A DNA stretch of 64,000 nucleotides from Bacillota bacterium (GTDB lineage Bacteria > Bacillota > Clostridia > Christensenellales > Borkfalkiaceae). The number at the start of each line of letters is the position of its first letter. The stretch's first letter is position 1. Below the pieces are notes generated by a model. The model did no database searches, had not been told where the DNA came from, and worked only from the letters and a program-made list of their open reading frames with translations. The translations under genes and the position numbers were made by a program. The DNA is taken from the NCBI GenBank assembly GCA_003343995.1, contig QAKE01000011.1, forward strand, positions 133,132-197,131, in the 5' to 3' direction. Below are positions 8,067 through 16,215 of the stretch, piece by piece.

Positions 8067-9021
8067 CTGCGCCCGGGAAGAATGCGCCCGCAAACCGGAA
8101 GGCAGCCGGTCTCATGCCAGAGGTTGGCGTTGCGGACATCATGCTCGTGGCGGAAAGGGCCATCCTGGCAAACGGAAACGGCAAACTCAGTTTTCGCAGA
8201 TTATGAAACGCCTGATGAAAAATAAAGTGGCCATGGGCGGCCTGATTCTATTGATATTGATCATCCTTGCCTCCATCTTTGCGCCGTACCTTGCGCCCTA
8301 CGACCCCAACTACATGGATTACACGAGTCTGAATGCAGGATCCAGCTGGCAGCACATTCTGGGGTGCGACAATCTGGGGCGGGATCTGCTGAGCCGCATT
8401 CTGTACGGCGGGCGAAACTCCCTGGCTCTTGGATTGATCTGCGCCATGATCGGCATGGTACTGGGCGTATTCTTCGGTTGCCTTGTCGGTTACTGCGGCG
8501 GTCAGGTGGACAACCTGGTCATGCGCATCTGTGATGTGTGGATGGCCATTCCCGGCACGTTGCTGGCCATTATCATTTCTGCTTCTTTCGGGTCGGGCTT
8601 CTGGTACACCGTTCTGGCTCTGACGGTGGGAGCCATCCCCGGCTCCATTCGGGGCACCCGGGCCATGGCTCTGAAGGAAAGAGAAATGGAATATCTGGAG
8701 GCGGCCAAAGCCATGAACTGCTCCCGGATGAAAATTATCTTCAAGCATATGATGCCTAACATTATCGCCCCCACCATTGTGGGTACCACCGGTCAGATCG
8801 GTGCCACCATGATGACGGCGGCCGGCCTTTCCTACATCGGTCTGGGAATACAGCCTCCTACCGCAGAGTGGGGTGCCATGTGCTCTGCAGCCAGAAACTA
8901 TGTGCTGAAGTATCCGCACATGATGATCTGGCCGGGGGTTGCCATTCTGATCACGGTGTTGGCCATCAATATGTTCGGCGACGGTCTGCGGGATGCCATG
9001 GACCCCCGCCTGAAAGAGTAA
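8056..9021 (+). CDS. Dpp/Opp-type ABC transporter permease (DppC-like)
   Basis: 321 residues. An unusual Lys/Arg/Gly/Cys-rich cytoplasmic N-terminus of about 50 residues precedes helix 1, then NKVAMGGLILLILIILASIF and LAPYDPNYMD, as in DppC/OppC. The EAA-loop is YLEAAKAMNCSRMKIIFKHM. Five to six membrane helices are predicted by eye. The basic leader may be real or could mean that translation starts further in, at the MKRLMKNK segment; the GAAGGTG ribosome site favours 8056. Confidence 0.91.
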   Translation: MKVDCAREECARKPEGSRSHARGWRCGHHARGGKGHPGKRKRQTQFSQIMKRLMKNKVAMGGLILLILIILASIFAPYLAPYDPNYMDYTSLNAGSSWQHILGCDNLGRDLLSRILYGGRNSLALGLICAMIGMVLGVFFGCLVGYCGGQVDNLVMRICDVWMAIPGTLLAIIISASFGSGFWYTVLALTVGAIPGSIRGTRAMALKEREMEYLEAAKAMNCSRMKIIFKHMMPNIIAPTIVGTTGQIGATMMTAAGLSYIGLGIQPPTAEWGAMCSAARNYVLKYPHMMIWPGVAILITVLAINMFGDGLRDAMDPRLKE

Positions 9022-9034
9022 GAGGGGATTGACC

Positions 9035-10009
9035 ATGACTCAAAAATTTTTATCGGTCCGGGATCTGATTGTGGAGTATTCCTCCGGAGGAGAGATCATC
9101 CAAGCGGTAAACTCGGTCAGCTTTGAACTGGAACGGGGCGAAACCTTAGGTCTGGTTGGGGAGACCGGCGCTGGCAAGACGACCATTGCCAAGGCCATTC
9201 TCCGCATTCTGCCCACCCCGCCCGCCAGGGTGCGCAGCGGTGAAATCCGGCTGGACGGGGTAGACCTGCGGTCTGTTACCGAACGGGAAATGCAGAAAAT
9301 CCGGGGCAACAAGATCGCCATGATCTTTCAGGACCCCATGACTGCTCTGAACCCCACCATGACCGTGGGAGATCAGATTGCCGAAGTTGTGCTGCAGCAC
9401 AACGATTTTACCCACGAGCAAGCGCACAAACGGACCGTGGAAATGCTGGAAATGGTGGGGATCTCTGTTTTGCGTTGCAACGATTTTCCCCATCAGTTTT
9501 CCGGCGGTATGAAGCAGCGGGTGGTTATTGCAATGGCCCTTGCCTGTAACCCGGAACTGTTGCTGGCGGACGAGCCCACCACCGCGTTGGACGTCACCAT
9601 CCAGGCACAGGTGCTGGAAATGATCCGGGATCTGCGAAAAAAGTTTAACACGTCCATGATTCTCATTACCCATGACTTGGGGGTGGTGGCGGAAACCTGC
9701 GATAAGGTGGCGGTGATCTATGCCGGGGAAATCGTGGAAAGCGGTACCAAAGAACAAATTTTCCGCAATCCCAAACATCCTTACACGCTGGGCCTGTTTG
9801 GTTCTCTTCCCAGACTGGACGACGATTCCCGGCGGCTTCATCCCATCAAAGGTCTTCCGCCGGATCCCACACACCTCCCCGAGGGCTGCAAGTTTTGTCC
9901 CCGCTGCCCTCTGGGCTGCAAGGCGGGGCAAAGACACGCTGCCCCTCTGATGGAAGTAGAACCGGGACACTTTGTGCGATGCTTTCAATTTGAGAAAGGA
10001 GGTCACTGA
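9035..10009 (+). CDS. Dpp/Opp-type ABC transporter ATPase (DppD-like)
   Basis: 324 residues from the ATG at 9035, 7 bases after GAGGGG; the in-frame TTG at 9029 is too close to the ribosome site. Walker A is GETGAGKTT (residues 42-50), signature FSGGMKQR, Walker B LLLADEPTTALD, with a switch His in LITHDLG. The C-terminal oligopeptide-transporter extension has the Cys-rich CKFCPRCPLGC segment found in DppD/OppD. It powers uptake as a heterodimer with the next ATPase. Confidence 0.94.
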   Translation: MTQKFLSVRDLIVEYSSGGEIIQAVNSVSFELERGETLGLVGETGAGKTTIAKAILRILPTPPARVRSGEIRLDGVDLRSVTEREMQKIRGNKIAMIFQDPMTALNPTMTVGDQIAEVVLQHNDFTHEQAHKRTVEMLEMVGISVLRCNDFPHQFSGGMKQRVVIAMALACNPELLLADEPTTALDVTIQAQVLEMIRDLRKKFNTSMILITHDLGVVAETCDKVAVIYAGEIVESGTKEQIFRNPKHPYTLGLFGSLPRLDDDSRRLHPIKGLPPDPTHLPEGCKFCPRCPLGCKAGQRHAAPLMEVEPGHFVRCFQFEKGGH

Positions 10010-10011
10010 CG

Positions 10012-10962
10012 ATGGCGCTGCTGGAAGTGGAACACCTGAAAAAGTATTTTCAGGTGGGGGCCGGCGTCAACCACGCAGTGGATGACATCAGCCTCACCAT
10101 AGAGAAAGGCCACACAATGGGGGTGGTTGGAGAATCTGGATGCGGAAAAAGCACATTGGGACGCACCATCATTCACCTTCAGGATGCGACCTCCGGCACT
10201 GTCCGGCTGGACGGGGAGGACATCACCTGCGCTAAGGGAAAAGCCCTTCGCCGCTTGCGGGAGAAAGTGAGCATTGTGTTCCAGGATCCCTATTCCAGTC
10301 TGGATCCCCGTTTCAGCGTGGAAGCTACCATTCGGGAACCCCTTCAGGAAGCCCACCGGTTCAGCCGACAGCAGATCGCGCAGCGCACGGAGGAGCTTAT
10401 GGATCTGGTAGGAATAGAAGAACGCCTGCGGTTGGCCTACCCGCACGAAATGGATGGCGGGCGCCGCCAGCGGGTAGGGATCGCACGGGCGCTGGCTCTG
10501 GGACCGCAGTTTATCATGTGCGACGAACCGGTATCTGCCCTGGACGTATCCATTCAGGCCCAAATTCTGAACCTGTTTATGGACCTGCAGGAACAGATGC
10601 ATCTGACCTATATGTTTGTTACCCACGATTTGTCGGTGGTCCGCCATATTTCTGATGACATTTGTGTCATGTATCTGGGCCAGCTGGTGGAAACCGCGCC
10701 TGCCAAGGAGCTTTTTCTCCGGCCGCTCCATCCCTATACCAAGGCGCTCCTGTCCGCCATACCTTCCATTGATTTGGACCATCCCATGCAGCGCGTCCAG
10801 CTGAAGGGGGAGATTACTTCCGCCATTGACCCCGAACCGGGCTGCCGTTTTGCGGCCCGTTGTCCCTACGCCTGTGACCGCTGCCATCAACCGCAGCAGC
10901 TCCGGGAAGTGGAAAAGAAGCATTTTGTCTCTTGCTGCCGGATGGAAGAGATCAACGACTGA
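10012..10962 (+). CDS. Dpp/Opp-type ABC transporter ATPase (DppF-like)
   Basis: 316 residues, 2 bp after dppD. Walker A is GESGCGKST and Walker B FIMCDEPVSALD, with VTHDLS for the switch His. The signature motif reads MDGGRRQR instead of the common LSGGQ(R)QR: the conserved Ser is Asp. I believe a clostridial subfamily carries this variant, so it is probably not a loss of function. A C-terminal CRFAARCPYACDRC Cys segment is present. It pairs with the DppD-like protein. Confidence 0.92.
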   Translation: MALLEVEHLKKYFQVGAGVNHAVDDISLTIEKGHTMGVVGESGCGKSTLGRTIIHLQDATSGTVRLDGEDITCAKGKALRRLREKVSIVFQDPYSSLDPRFSVEATIREPLQEAHRFSRQQIAQRTEELMDLVGIEERLRLAYPHEMDGGRRQRVGIARALALGPQFIMCDEPVSALDVSIQAQILNLFMDLQEQMHLTYMFVTHDLSVVRHISDDICVMYLGQLVETAPAKELFLRPLHPYTKALLSAIPSIDLDHPMQRVQLKGEITSAIDPEPGCRFAARCPYACDRCHQPQQLREVEKKHFVSCCRMEEIND

Positions 10963-10978
10963 TTTGAGAGAAAACATC

Positions 10979-11656
10979 ATGTTATTGCAAAAAAAGGTAG
11001 GAAACGACATATACGGCGTCCGGAGCAATCCGTTCGCCGCAAACAGCACAGCCGATTTCCATCTCAAGCGAAACCGCCGGTATCACCAGTATTTCCATGG
11101 GTATACGGAGGTTCGTGTTCCCCGCCCCAAGGGTGGTTTCCGGATCCAACGGTTTTATACCCAGGACTGGTATGTCCGTCAACTTCCTGCCGCCCGGGTC
11201 CGGCAGGCCAAAGCAAGCTACCTTCTGCTGTCTCTGGCGGGATGCATGGCCTACTGCCGCCTTGTCTGTTTGCCGGGCTTTTCTGGAAATTGTGCGCCTT
11301 TGGTAGCTGTGGGAGAGATTGCCGCCGTGGTCTGTATGGTTCTGCTGGCCGCTGCACTGGTGGGATACCTCTTTACACCGGAGAAAATGACCTGGTGGGA
11401 ACGGTATTCCTGCTCCCGACGGCTGTGCCGGTTTTCCATGGCCACAGCGATTGCCTTTGCCGTCACAGGCGCGCTTATGGCAATCCATGCATTGGGAGGG
11501 GCTGCTTATCCTTTTCGGGAGCTTGGACTGGGAATGGCGGTTGCAATTACCGGTCTGCCCCTTCTTGCAGTGAACCGGCTGGAACGGAAAATCCCCTATG
11601 GCAGAGAAAAGAACCGGACGATTCTACCGGAAGGGGACCGATTTGAGATTCAGTGA
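10979..11656 (+). CDS. Unknown membrane protein in the transporter operon
   Basis: 225 residues from the ATG at 10979, 16 bp after the DppF stop; the open frame starts earlier, inside dppF. The N-terminal 75 residues are soluble and basic, with GYTEVRVPRPKGGFRIQRFY. They are followed by four hydrophobic segments (roughly residues 79-97, 105-128, 150-172, 178-196) and a polar tail. I do not recognise the family. Its place between an importer and three hydrolases suggests an accessory role in uptake or sensing; that is inference only. Confidence 0.7.
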   Translation: MLLQKKVGNDIYGVRSNPFAANSTADFHLKRNRRYHQYFHGYTEVRVPRPKGGFRIQRFYTQDWYVRQLPAARVRQAKASYLLLSLAGCMAYCRLVCLPGFSGNCAPLVAVGEIAAVVCMVLLAAALVGYLFTPEKMTWWERYSCSRRLCRFSMATAIAFAVTGALMAIHALGGAAYPFRELGLGMAVAITGLPLLAVNRLERKIPYGREKNRTILPEGDRFEIQ

Positions 11657-11676
11657 CAACGTAAGGAGGAAAAAAT

Positions 11677-12846
11677 ATGGAGCGTGATAGCGTACTTCAG
11701 ATCACGGCCATTACCAGGGTTATGCCGGAAGGACAGAAATGTGTGGCAGCAACGATTCGGTATGAATTTCCCCCGGCAATGGACCAACCGTTGGAAGGGC
11801 GTTTCCAGGTGGAAGGGAGAAAAATCCTCTCTGCCCATGTCCAGGGCAACCAGGTGGTGTTGGAACTCGACCCGCAGGATCCTGGGGCCGATACCTATTT
11901 CCCCGGAAATCCGTGGCAGGCAATGCCCGCCAGAATAGAACCTGCGCAGGTAACCGTGACACAGTGCTGCCCCATTCAAGGGGCAAACCACCAGCTACTG
12001 CCGGCCTTTGGCCCCCGGGAAAACAACGCAGTGGAAAATGAACTGGTGGACGATTTTATCCAGGGGGAGGAAGACGGGGTGAAATACAACCTGTTTATCC
12101 CCCGGAATATCCAGCCCCAGGAGCGGTATCCTTTGGTTCAGTTTATACACGACGGGTCCGTGTGCGGACCCGATCCCAGATTGACTTTGGCCCAGGGTCT
12201 GGGTGCTGTGATTTGGACCGCCCCGGAAGAACAGAAACGGCATCCCTGTTTCGTGTTTGCGCCGCAGTTTGATGGAGAGTCCATCGTGGATGACGAAGGA
12301 AATGTTTCCCCCCGGCTGGAAGTAGCCAAAAAGATCCTGGACAGAATCCTGGAACAATATCCGGTTGATCGGGACCGCGTGTACACGACCGGGCAATCTA
12401 TGGGCTGCATGGCTTCCATCGTATGGAACGTGCGATATCCCCAATATTTTGCAGCCTCCTTTCTGGTGGCGGGGCAATGGAATGAGCGGAGCATTCCCGG
12501 GTTGGAAAACCAACATCTCTGGATGCTCAACTCTCAGGGAGATGCAAAATCCTTCCCCGGCATGAACCAAATGTGTGTCGCCATGGAACATAAAGGCGGT
12601 AAGGTGGTCCACCGGGTGGTAGACGCAGGACTTTCCCAGGAGGAATACAACCAAATGGTGGAAGATCTGGTGAAAACCGGGGCCAATGTACTCTGCACCC
12701 ATTATCGCCTGGAAACGGTAGCCGACGGTTGGCACAGCAATGGCGGTGAACATCATGTACATACCTGGCGTACCGCCTATTCCATCCAGGCAATCAGGGA
12801 TTGGCTCTTTACCATCAGAAAAGGAGCTGACTGTGAGAGAAATTGA
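11677..12846 (+). CDS. Alpha/beta-hydrolase (esterase/PHB-depolymerase-like)
   Basis: 389 residues after an AAGGAGG ribosome site. An N-terminal beta-rich domain (about residues 1-115) precedes an esterase domain that begins YPLVQFIHDG. The nucleophile elbow is TTGQSMGC, with Ser241. The C-terminal GGEHHVHTW segment (about residues 356-364) probably supplies the catalytic His. No signal peptide is seen, so it acts in the cytoplasm on an imported substrate. The fold and layout resemble multi-domain carboxylesterases and feruloyl-esterase-like proteins; the ester hydrolysed is unknown. Confidence 0.82.
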   Translation: MERDSVLQITAITRVMPEGQKCVAATIRYEFPPAMDQPLEGRFQVEGRKILSAHVQGNQVVLELDPQDPGADTYFPGNPWQAMPARIEPAQVTVTQCCPIQGANHQLLPAFGPRENNAVENELVDDFIQGEEDGVKYNLFIPRNIQPQERYPLVQFIHDGSVCGPDPRLTLAQGLGAVIWTAPEEQKRHPCFVFAPQFDGESIVDDEGNVSPRLEVAKKILDRILEQYPVDRDRVYTTGQSMGCMASIVWNVRYPQYFAASFLVAGQWNERSIPGLENQHLWMLNSQGDAKSFPGMNQMCVAMEHKGGKVVHRVVDAGLSQEEYNQMVEDLVKTGANVLCTHYRLETVADGWHSNGGEHHVHTWRTAYSIQAIRDWLFTIRKGADCERN

Positions 12847-13741
12847 TTTTTCGCCTAAACATCAGGTGCTCATCCGGTACCGGGACGGCAGTTTGCTTCC
12901 GATGGATACACCACATTATGAGGCCGAGCTGATAGGAAAAGACACATGGAAAATTGTAAGTTCCGGGGATTGTCACTATCTGTTGGCCGGCGACCGGCAA
13001 GGAATTGCGATTGACACCGGTTACGGAGCCGGGAATCTGCGAACCTTTCTGGAGCAGCTTTGCGGCAAACCAGTTCCTTGGGTTGTCAATACCCACTCCC
13101 ATTTTGACCACACCGCCAACAACGGGTATTTTGATCTTGCTTACATGGGTGCGGCTGCCTTGGAAAAAGCTACAATCCCATATCCCAGTTTTCAGGGAAT
13201 CCACTTTCCCCGGGATTATCCCAAACAGGTTGTCTCCCAGCACAGCAAAATTCCGCTGGAAGGACGGGAACTGGAGATTTTTGAACTGGGCGATCATACC
13301 TCGGACGGCATCGTGATCCTGGACAGGAAAAGCCGTATCCTTTTTACCGGCGATGAATTCATGCCCGGCATGAAGACTCTGAACGGCACGGTGGAAAAAT
13401 GGAAAAGAGAACTGGATCAGATTGCCGTATATCGTGACCAGTTTGATCGTCTGTATGGCGGCGCGGGTCTTCTGGATGGGCAGGTCTTTGATATCTTTCA
13501 CCAGGCGGCAACCCGAATTCTGGAAGGCATTCCTTCCGGTGAATCGCTGCCGCCCCGCACCCCTTCCCAAGAGGCGCCTTCCACGGCTGACGGCCGCACA
13601 ATCTATGATTGTCAAGCTCCCCATGCGGAGGATGTCCCGGCAGGAGGGTTCTTCCGGGACACCCCGACCATGAAGGACTATGTATATAAAGGACACCTTT
13701 TCCGTTACGATATAACCAAGTTATGGGAGGAAACCGTATGA
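12833..13741 (+). CDS. Metallo-beta-lactamase-fold hydrolase
   Basis: 302 residues from GTG 12833, 6 bases after AAGGAG; it overlaps the previous gene by 14 bp. The metal site THSHFDH (H88, H90, D92, H93) is intact. GDHTSDGIVILD and LFTGDEF supply the later metal ligands of the family. Cytoplasmic, with no signal. The family includes lactonases, thioesterases and phosphodiesterases; substrate not predictable. Translational coupling to the esterase implies consecutive steps on one compound. Confidence 0.85.
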   Translation: MREIDFSPKHQVLIRYRDGSLLPMDTPHYEAELIGKDTWKIVSSGDCHYLLAGDRQGIAIDTGYGAGNLRTFLEQLCGKPVPWVVNTHSHFDHTANNGYFDLAYMGAAALEKATIPYPSFQGIHFPRDYPKQVVSQHSKIPLEGRELEIFELGDHTSDGIVILDRKSRILFTGDEFMPGMKTLNGTVEKWKRELDQIAVYRDQFDRLYGGAGLLDGQVFDIFHQAATRILEGIPSGESLPPRTPSQEAPSTADGRTIYDCQAPHAEDVPAGGFFRDTPTMKDYVYKGHLFRYDITKLWEETV

Positions 13742-15024
13742 AGGCTGGTGTGGGCGGCGCGGTGATTTCCTTTTCTCCTCGCCTTTTCCCTCTGGAAGGA
13801 TTTGTTGGAATCCATGATCTTCCTCATGCGGGGGTACTGCTGTTGGAACAAGAAGAGCGAGTGGCCCTGATTTCTGTAGAAATCGTCATGCTTCCGGATT
13901 CCCTTATTGACAAATGCCGGCGCGAAACCGCAGCGATTCTGGGCACGAAACCGGAAAAGGTATGGCTTCACATGACCCATACCATCTCCACACCCCATGC
14001 GCCCGCCGGGCCACAGGTGGGACTTGGCGGCGAGGTTCTGGCCAGAGATTCGTCGGAGTCGGAGGATGACGACAAGCAGACTCTCTATGAAGAAGCGATA
14101 CGGGAAGCGATCCGCGCAGCCACCATGCAAGCCCTGGAAGGACTGGCTCCGGCAGAACTGGGCTTTGGACAGGCGATCTGCCCACTGCTCCAGCAACGGG
14201 ACATCGAAACGCCTGAAGGCTGGTGGATTGGGCCAAGCGGAACCACAACAGAGGAACTTTTGTCGGTGCTGGCGGTGAGGAACAGTACGGGACATTTGTC
14301 AGGGATACTCCTCAATTATGCCATGAAGCCCTGTGTGATTGATAATGCCTGGTTGAATATCGGACGGCGACAGATTTCAGCCGATGGGCCGGGATGCGCC
14401 TGTCGGCTTTTGGAAGCGGCGTTTGGTGTCCCGGTCCTTTACACAATGGGGGCGGCGGCCGATCTTCTGCCCCGGAAAACCGCTTGGTTTGACAGGGTGA
14501 CACAGAAGGGTGAGATCGAGACCGTGGATCTGGGCGTTGATGCAGGGCTGGAATTTGTCTCCCAGATTGGAAAACAACTGGCAGAGGAGGTCGATAAAAT
14601 CTTGGGACACCTGACCTGGACAAAGCCGGAACGACTCGCTGTTGGTATGGACAGCTTTTCCTGGCCTGGCAAAGCACGCACTCCCATGCATCCCTGCCGG
14701 AAAGCTGACTTCCGGCCTGCGGACCCGGCGGTGGTGCCGGTAGAAGTGATCTTGCTGGGATCGGTTGCTCTGGTCGGCGGGAAACCGGAGATGAACGCGA
14801 TCTCCGCTGGGCAGCTTCGGCAGGTTTCCCCGTGCCCCTATACTCTTTTCCTGGGGATGGTAAACGGCGGCATGAAATATATGCCGGATCTGCGCTCTTA
14901 CCAAAAACCCACCTGGGAAGCGCTGGCGTCTCCGCTTATGCCGGGGGCGGCTGAAAAATTTGTGGCACAGGCGGCTGGGCTTATCACAAAATTGTACAGG
15001 GAGGAGCCTTTGACCAAGGCTTAG
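13738..15024 (+). CDS. Neutral/alkaline-ceramidase-like hypothetical protein
   Basis: 428 residues from an ATGA overlap (13738-13741). It begins KAGVGGAVISFSPR and contains HMTHTISTPHAPAG at about residues 79-92, aligning by eye with the histidine-rich (S/T)HTHSGP loop near the start of neutral ceramidase-type amidases, but with Ile in place of the second His. VVPVEVILLGSVALVGGKPEM resembles the conserved late segment on which ceramidases carry active-site residues. No signal peptide. A divergent cytoplasmic member of this superfamily is the best guess. A lipid-amide substrate is not implied. Confidence 0.6.
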   Translation: MKAGVGGAVISFSPRLFPLEGFVGIHDLPHAGVLLLEQEERVALISVEIVMLPDSLIDKCRRETAAILGTKPEKVWLHMTHTISTPHAPAGPQVGLGGEVLARDSSESEDDDKQTLYEEAIREAIRAATMQALEGLAPAELGFGQAICPLLQQRDIETPEGWWIGPSGTTTEELLSVLAVRNSTGHLSGILLNYAMKPCVIDNAWLNIGRRQISADGPGCACRLLEAAFGVPVLYTMGAAADLLPRKTAWFDRVTQKGEIETVDLGVDAGLEFVSQIGKQLAEEVDKILGHLTWTKPERLAVGMDSFSWPGKARTPMHPCRKADFRPADPAVVPVEVILLGSVALVGGKPEMNAISAGQLRQVSPCPYTLFLGMVNGGMKYMPDLRSYQKPTWEALASPLMPGAAEKFVAQAAGLITKLYREEPLTKA

Positions 15025-15089
15025 CTCCATATGGCAGAGGAATAAAAGAGAAGTTGTTACCTCGTACTGTGAAGGAGGTGATCCGTGAA

Positions 15090-15638
15090 ATGGAAAGCAC
15101 AAAGCCCGGCATTACCGGGCTGGATCTGCGAATTGTTTTGTCGGTAATGATTTGCTATCTTACCGCGACCATGTTGGATATGTTGGGCATTCGTTTTGTC
15201 TATGCAGACATGAGGCTGGAGATTATCCAGAAGATGACAGCCTGTATTTCCTGCCTGCTCTGCTGTCAGGATACAACCCGTATCAGTTACAAGGCTGGAG
15301 TCAACCGGATAATCATCACTGCGATCGGCGGCCTTGTGGGAATTCTGGTGGTACTGCTGGATGGGATCATCGGAAACCAATTGGTTATGGTCGTTCTTGT
15401 TGCCTTGGGGGTTCTGGCCACACTGTTTCTGTGCAAGTGCGCCCATGTTCCCTACATAAACGCCCGGATCGGCGGTGTCACCTTTATTTTGGTTTCTAGC
15501 ACACTCAATGGAAATGCCAGAATTTGGTATGCCGTTTGGCGGTTGGTTTCCACTCTCTATGGTGTTGCTGTGGTAACGCTGGTTACCTGGGGCGTTCTGG
15601 CTCTCTGCAAGAAAACCGACAAAGCCAAAGCGGCATGA
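15090..15638 (+). CDS. FUSC/aromatic-acid-exporter-like small membrane protein
   Basis: 182 residues from ATG 15090 after AAGGAGGTGATC. Four to five hydrophobic helices follow the pattern of the FUSC/ArAE N-terminal domain, including CQDTTRISYKAGVNRIIITA, which matches the loop before the second helix pair in that family. It is the last gene of the operon and is followed by a strong terminator. FUSC-type proteins are linked to export of aromatic carboxylates, which would fit the ubiD cluster nearby. Family assignment is moderate. Confidence 0.65.
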   Translation: MESTKPGITGLDLRIVLSVMICYLTATMLDMLGIRFVYADMRLEIIQKMTACISCLLCCQDTTRISYKAGVNRIIITAIGGLVGILVVLLDGIIGNQLVMVVLVALGVLATLFLCKCAHVPYINARIGGVTFILVSSTLNGNARIWYAVWRLVSTLYGVAVVTLVTWGVLALCKKTDKAKAA

Positions 15639-16215
15639 AGGGGTTCCCTCTTGCCCAGAGCTGACGAACGGTATGGATTCAGCCCCGGTATTTGGAGGGC
15701 TTGGTGTGGTTCAGGGAACACCAACTCGTCTGCTGCTGTTTTGTCACAGAAAAAGGACGCTGTACTGCAATACAGCGTCCTTTTTGGTGCGTTTGCGGCT
15801 GTGCCGGGCAGTGCCGGCACAGCGGTACTTCCGACCCGGCGCCCCGGCGGATGATTCCACTGGGGAGCGAGTTCATTCTTCCGACAGATAAAATCCGAAA
15901 ATCCTGTCGGCAATTCCCCCGCCGCAAAATAGCGCGACTGCTCCTCCTAATTTACAAATGCAGATGTATGAAAACACCCAAGGAAACACCAAAAAGCATC
16001 AGCAAATCGGTTTAGAAAACTTCTGGCAGAAGGGATTTGTCTATTTTCTTGAAGGAAAGATTTCAAAAGAATTTTCATCAAATTTTCGTAAGAGTTTTTT
16101 AGATCCTTCTTTGCAAAGGGGGAGCAAACGGAAAAGGTCTGGACGATGGCAACGGAAGGTGATATGCTTTGGGTGGCAATAATCCCTGGATTGCAAAAAA
16201 GAAGGAGCATGGAAG
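15639..16215. other. 577-bp gene-free stretch after the hydrolase operon
   Basis: It holds the operon terminator at 15751-15787, then about 170 bp of GC-rich DNA, then AT-rich DNA (from about 15930) with no frame I can defend. The last 20 bp carry the GAAGGAG ribosome site of the lipoprotein gene. No RNA gene was recognised. Confidence 0.6.
15751..15787 (+). terminator. Rho-independent terminator of the transporter/hydrolase operon
   Basis: AAAAGGACGCTGTA (15751-15764) pairs perfectly with 15771-15784 around a 6-base loop, flanked by A and T runs, so it can act in both directions. It lies 112 bp after the last gene. Confidence 0.9.

Noticed and set aside
9029..9035. TTG at 9029 as the DppD start
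   Set aside because: It is only one base after the GAGGGG ribosome site; the ATG at 9035 has proper spacing.
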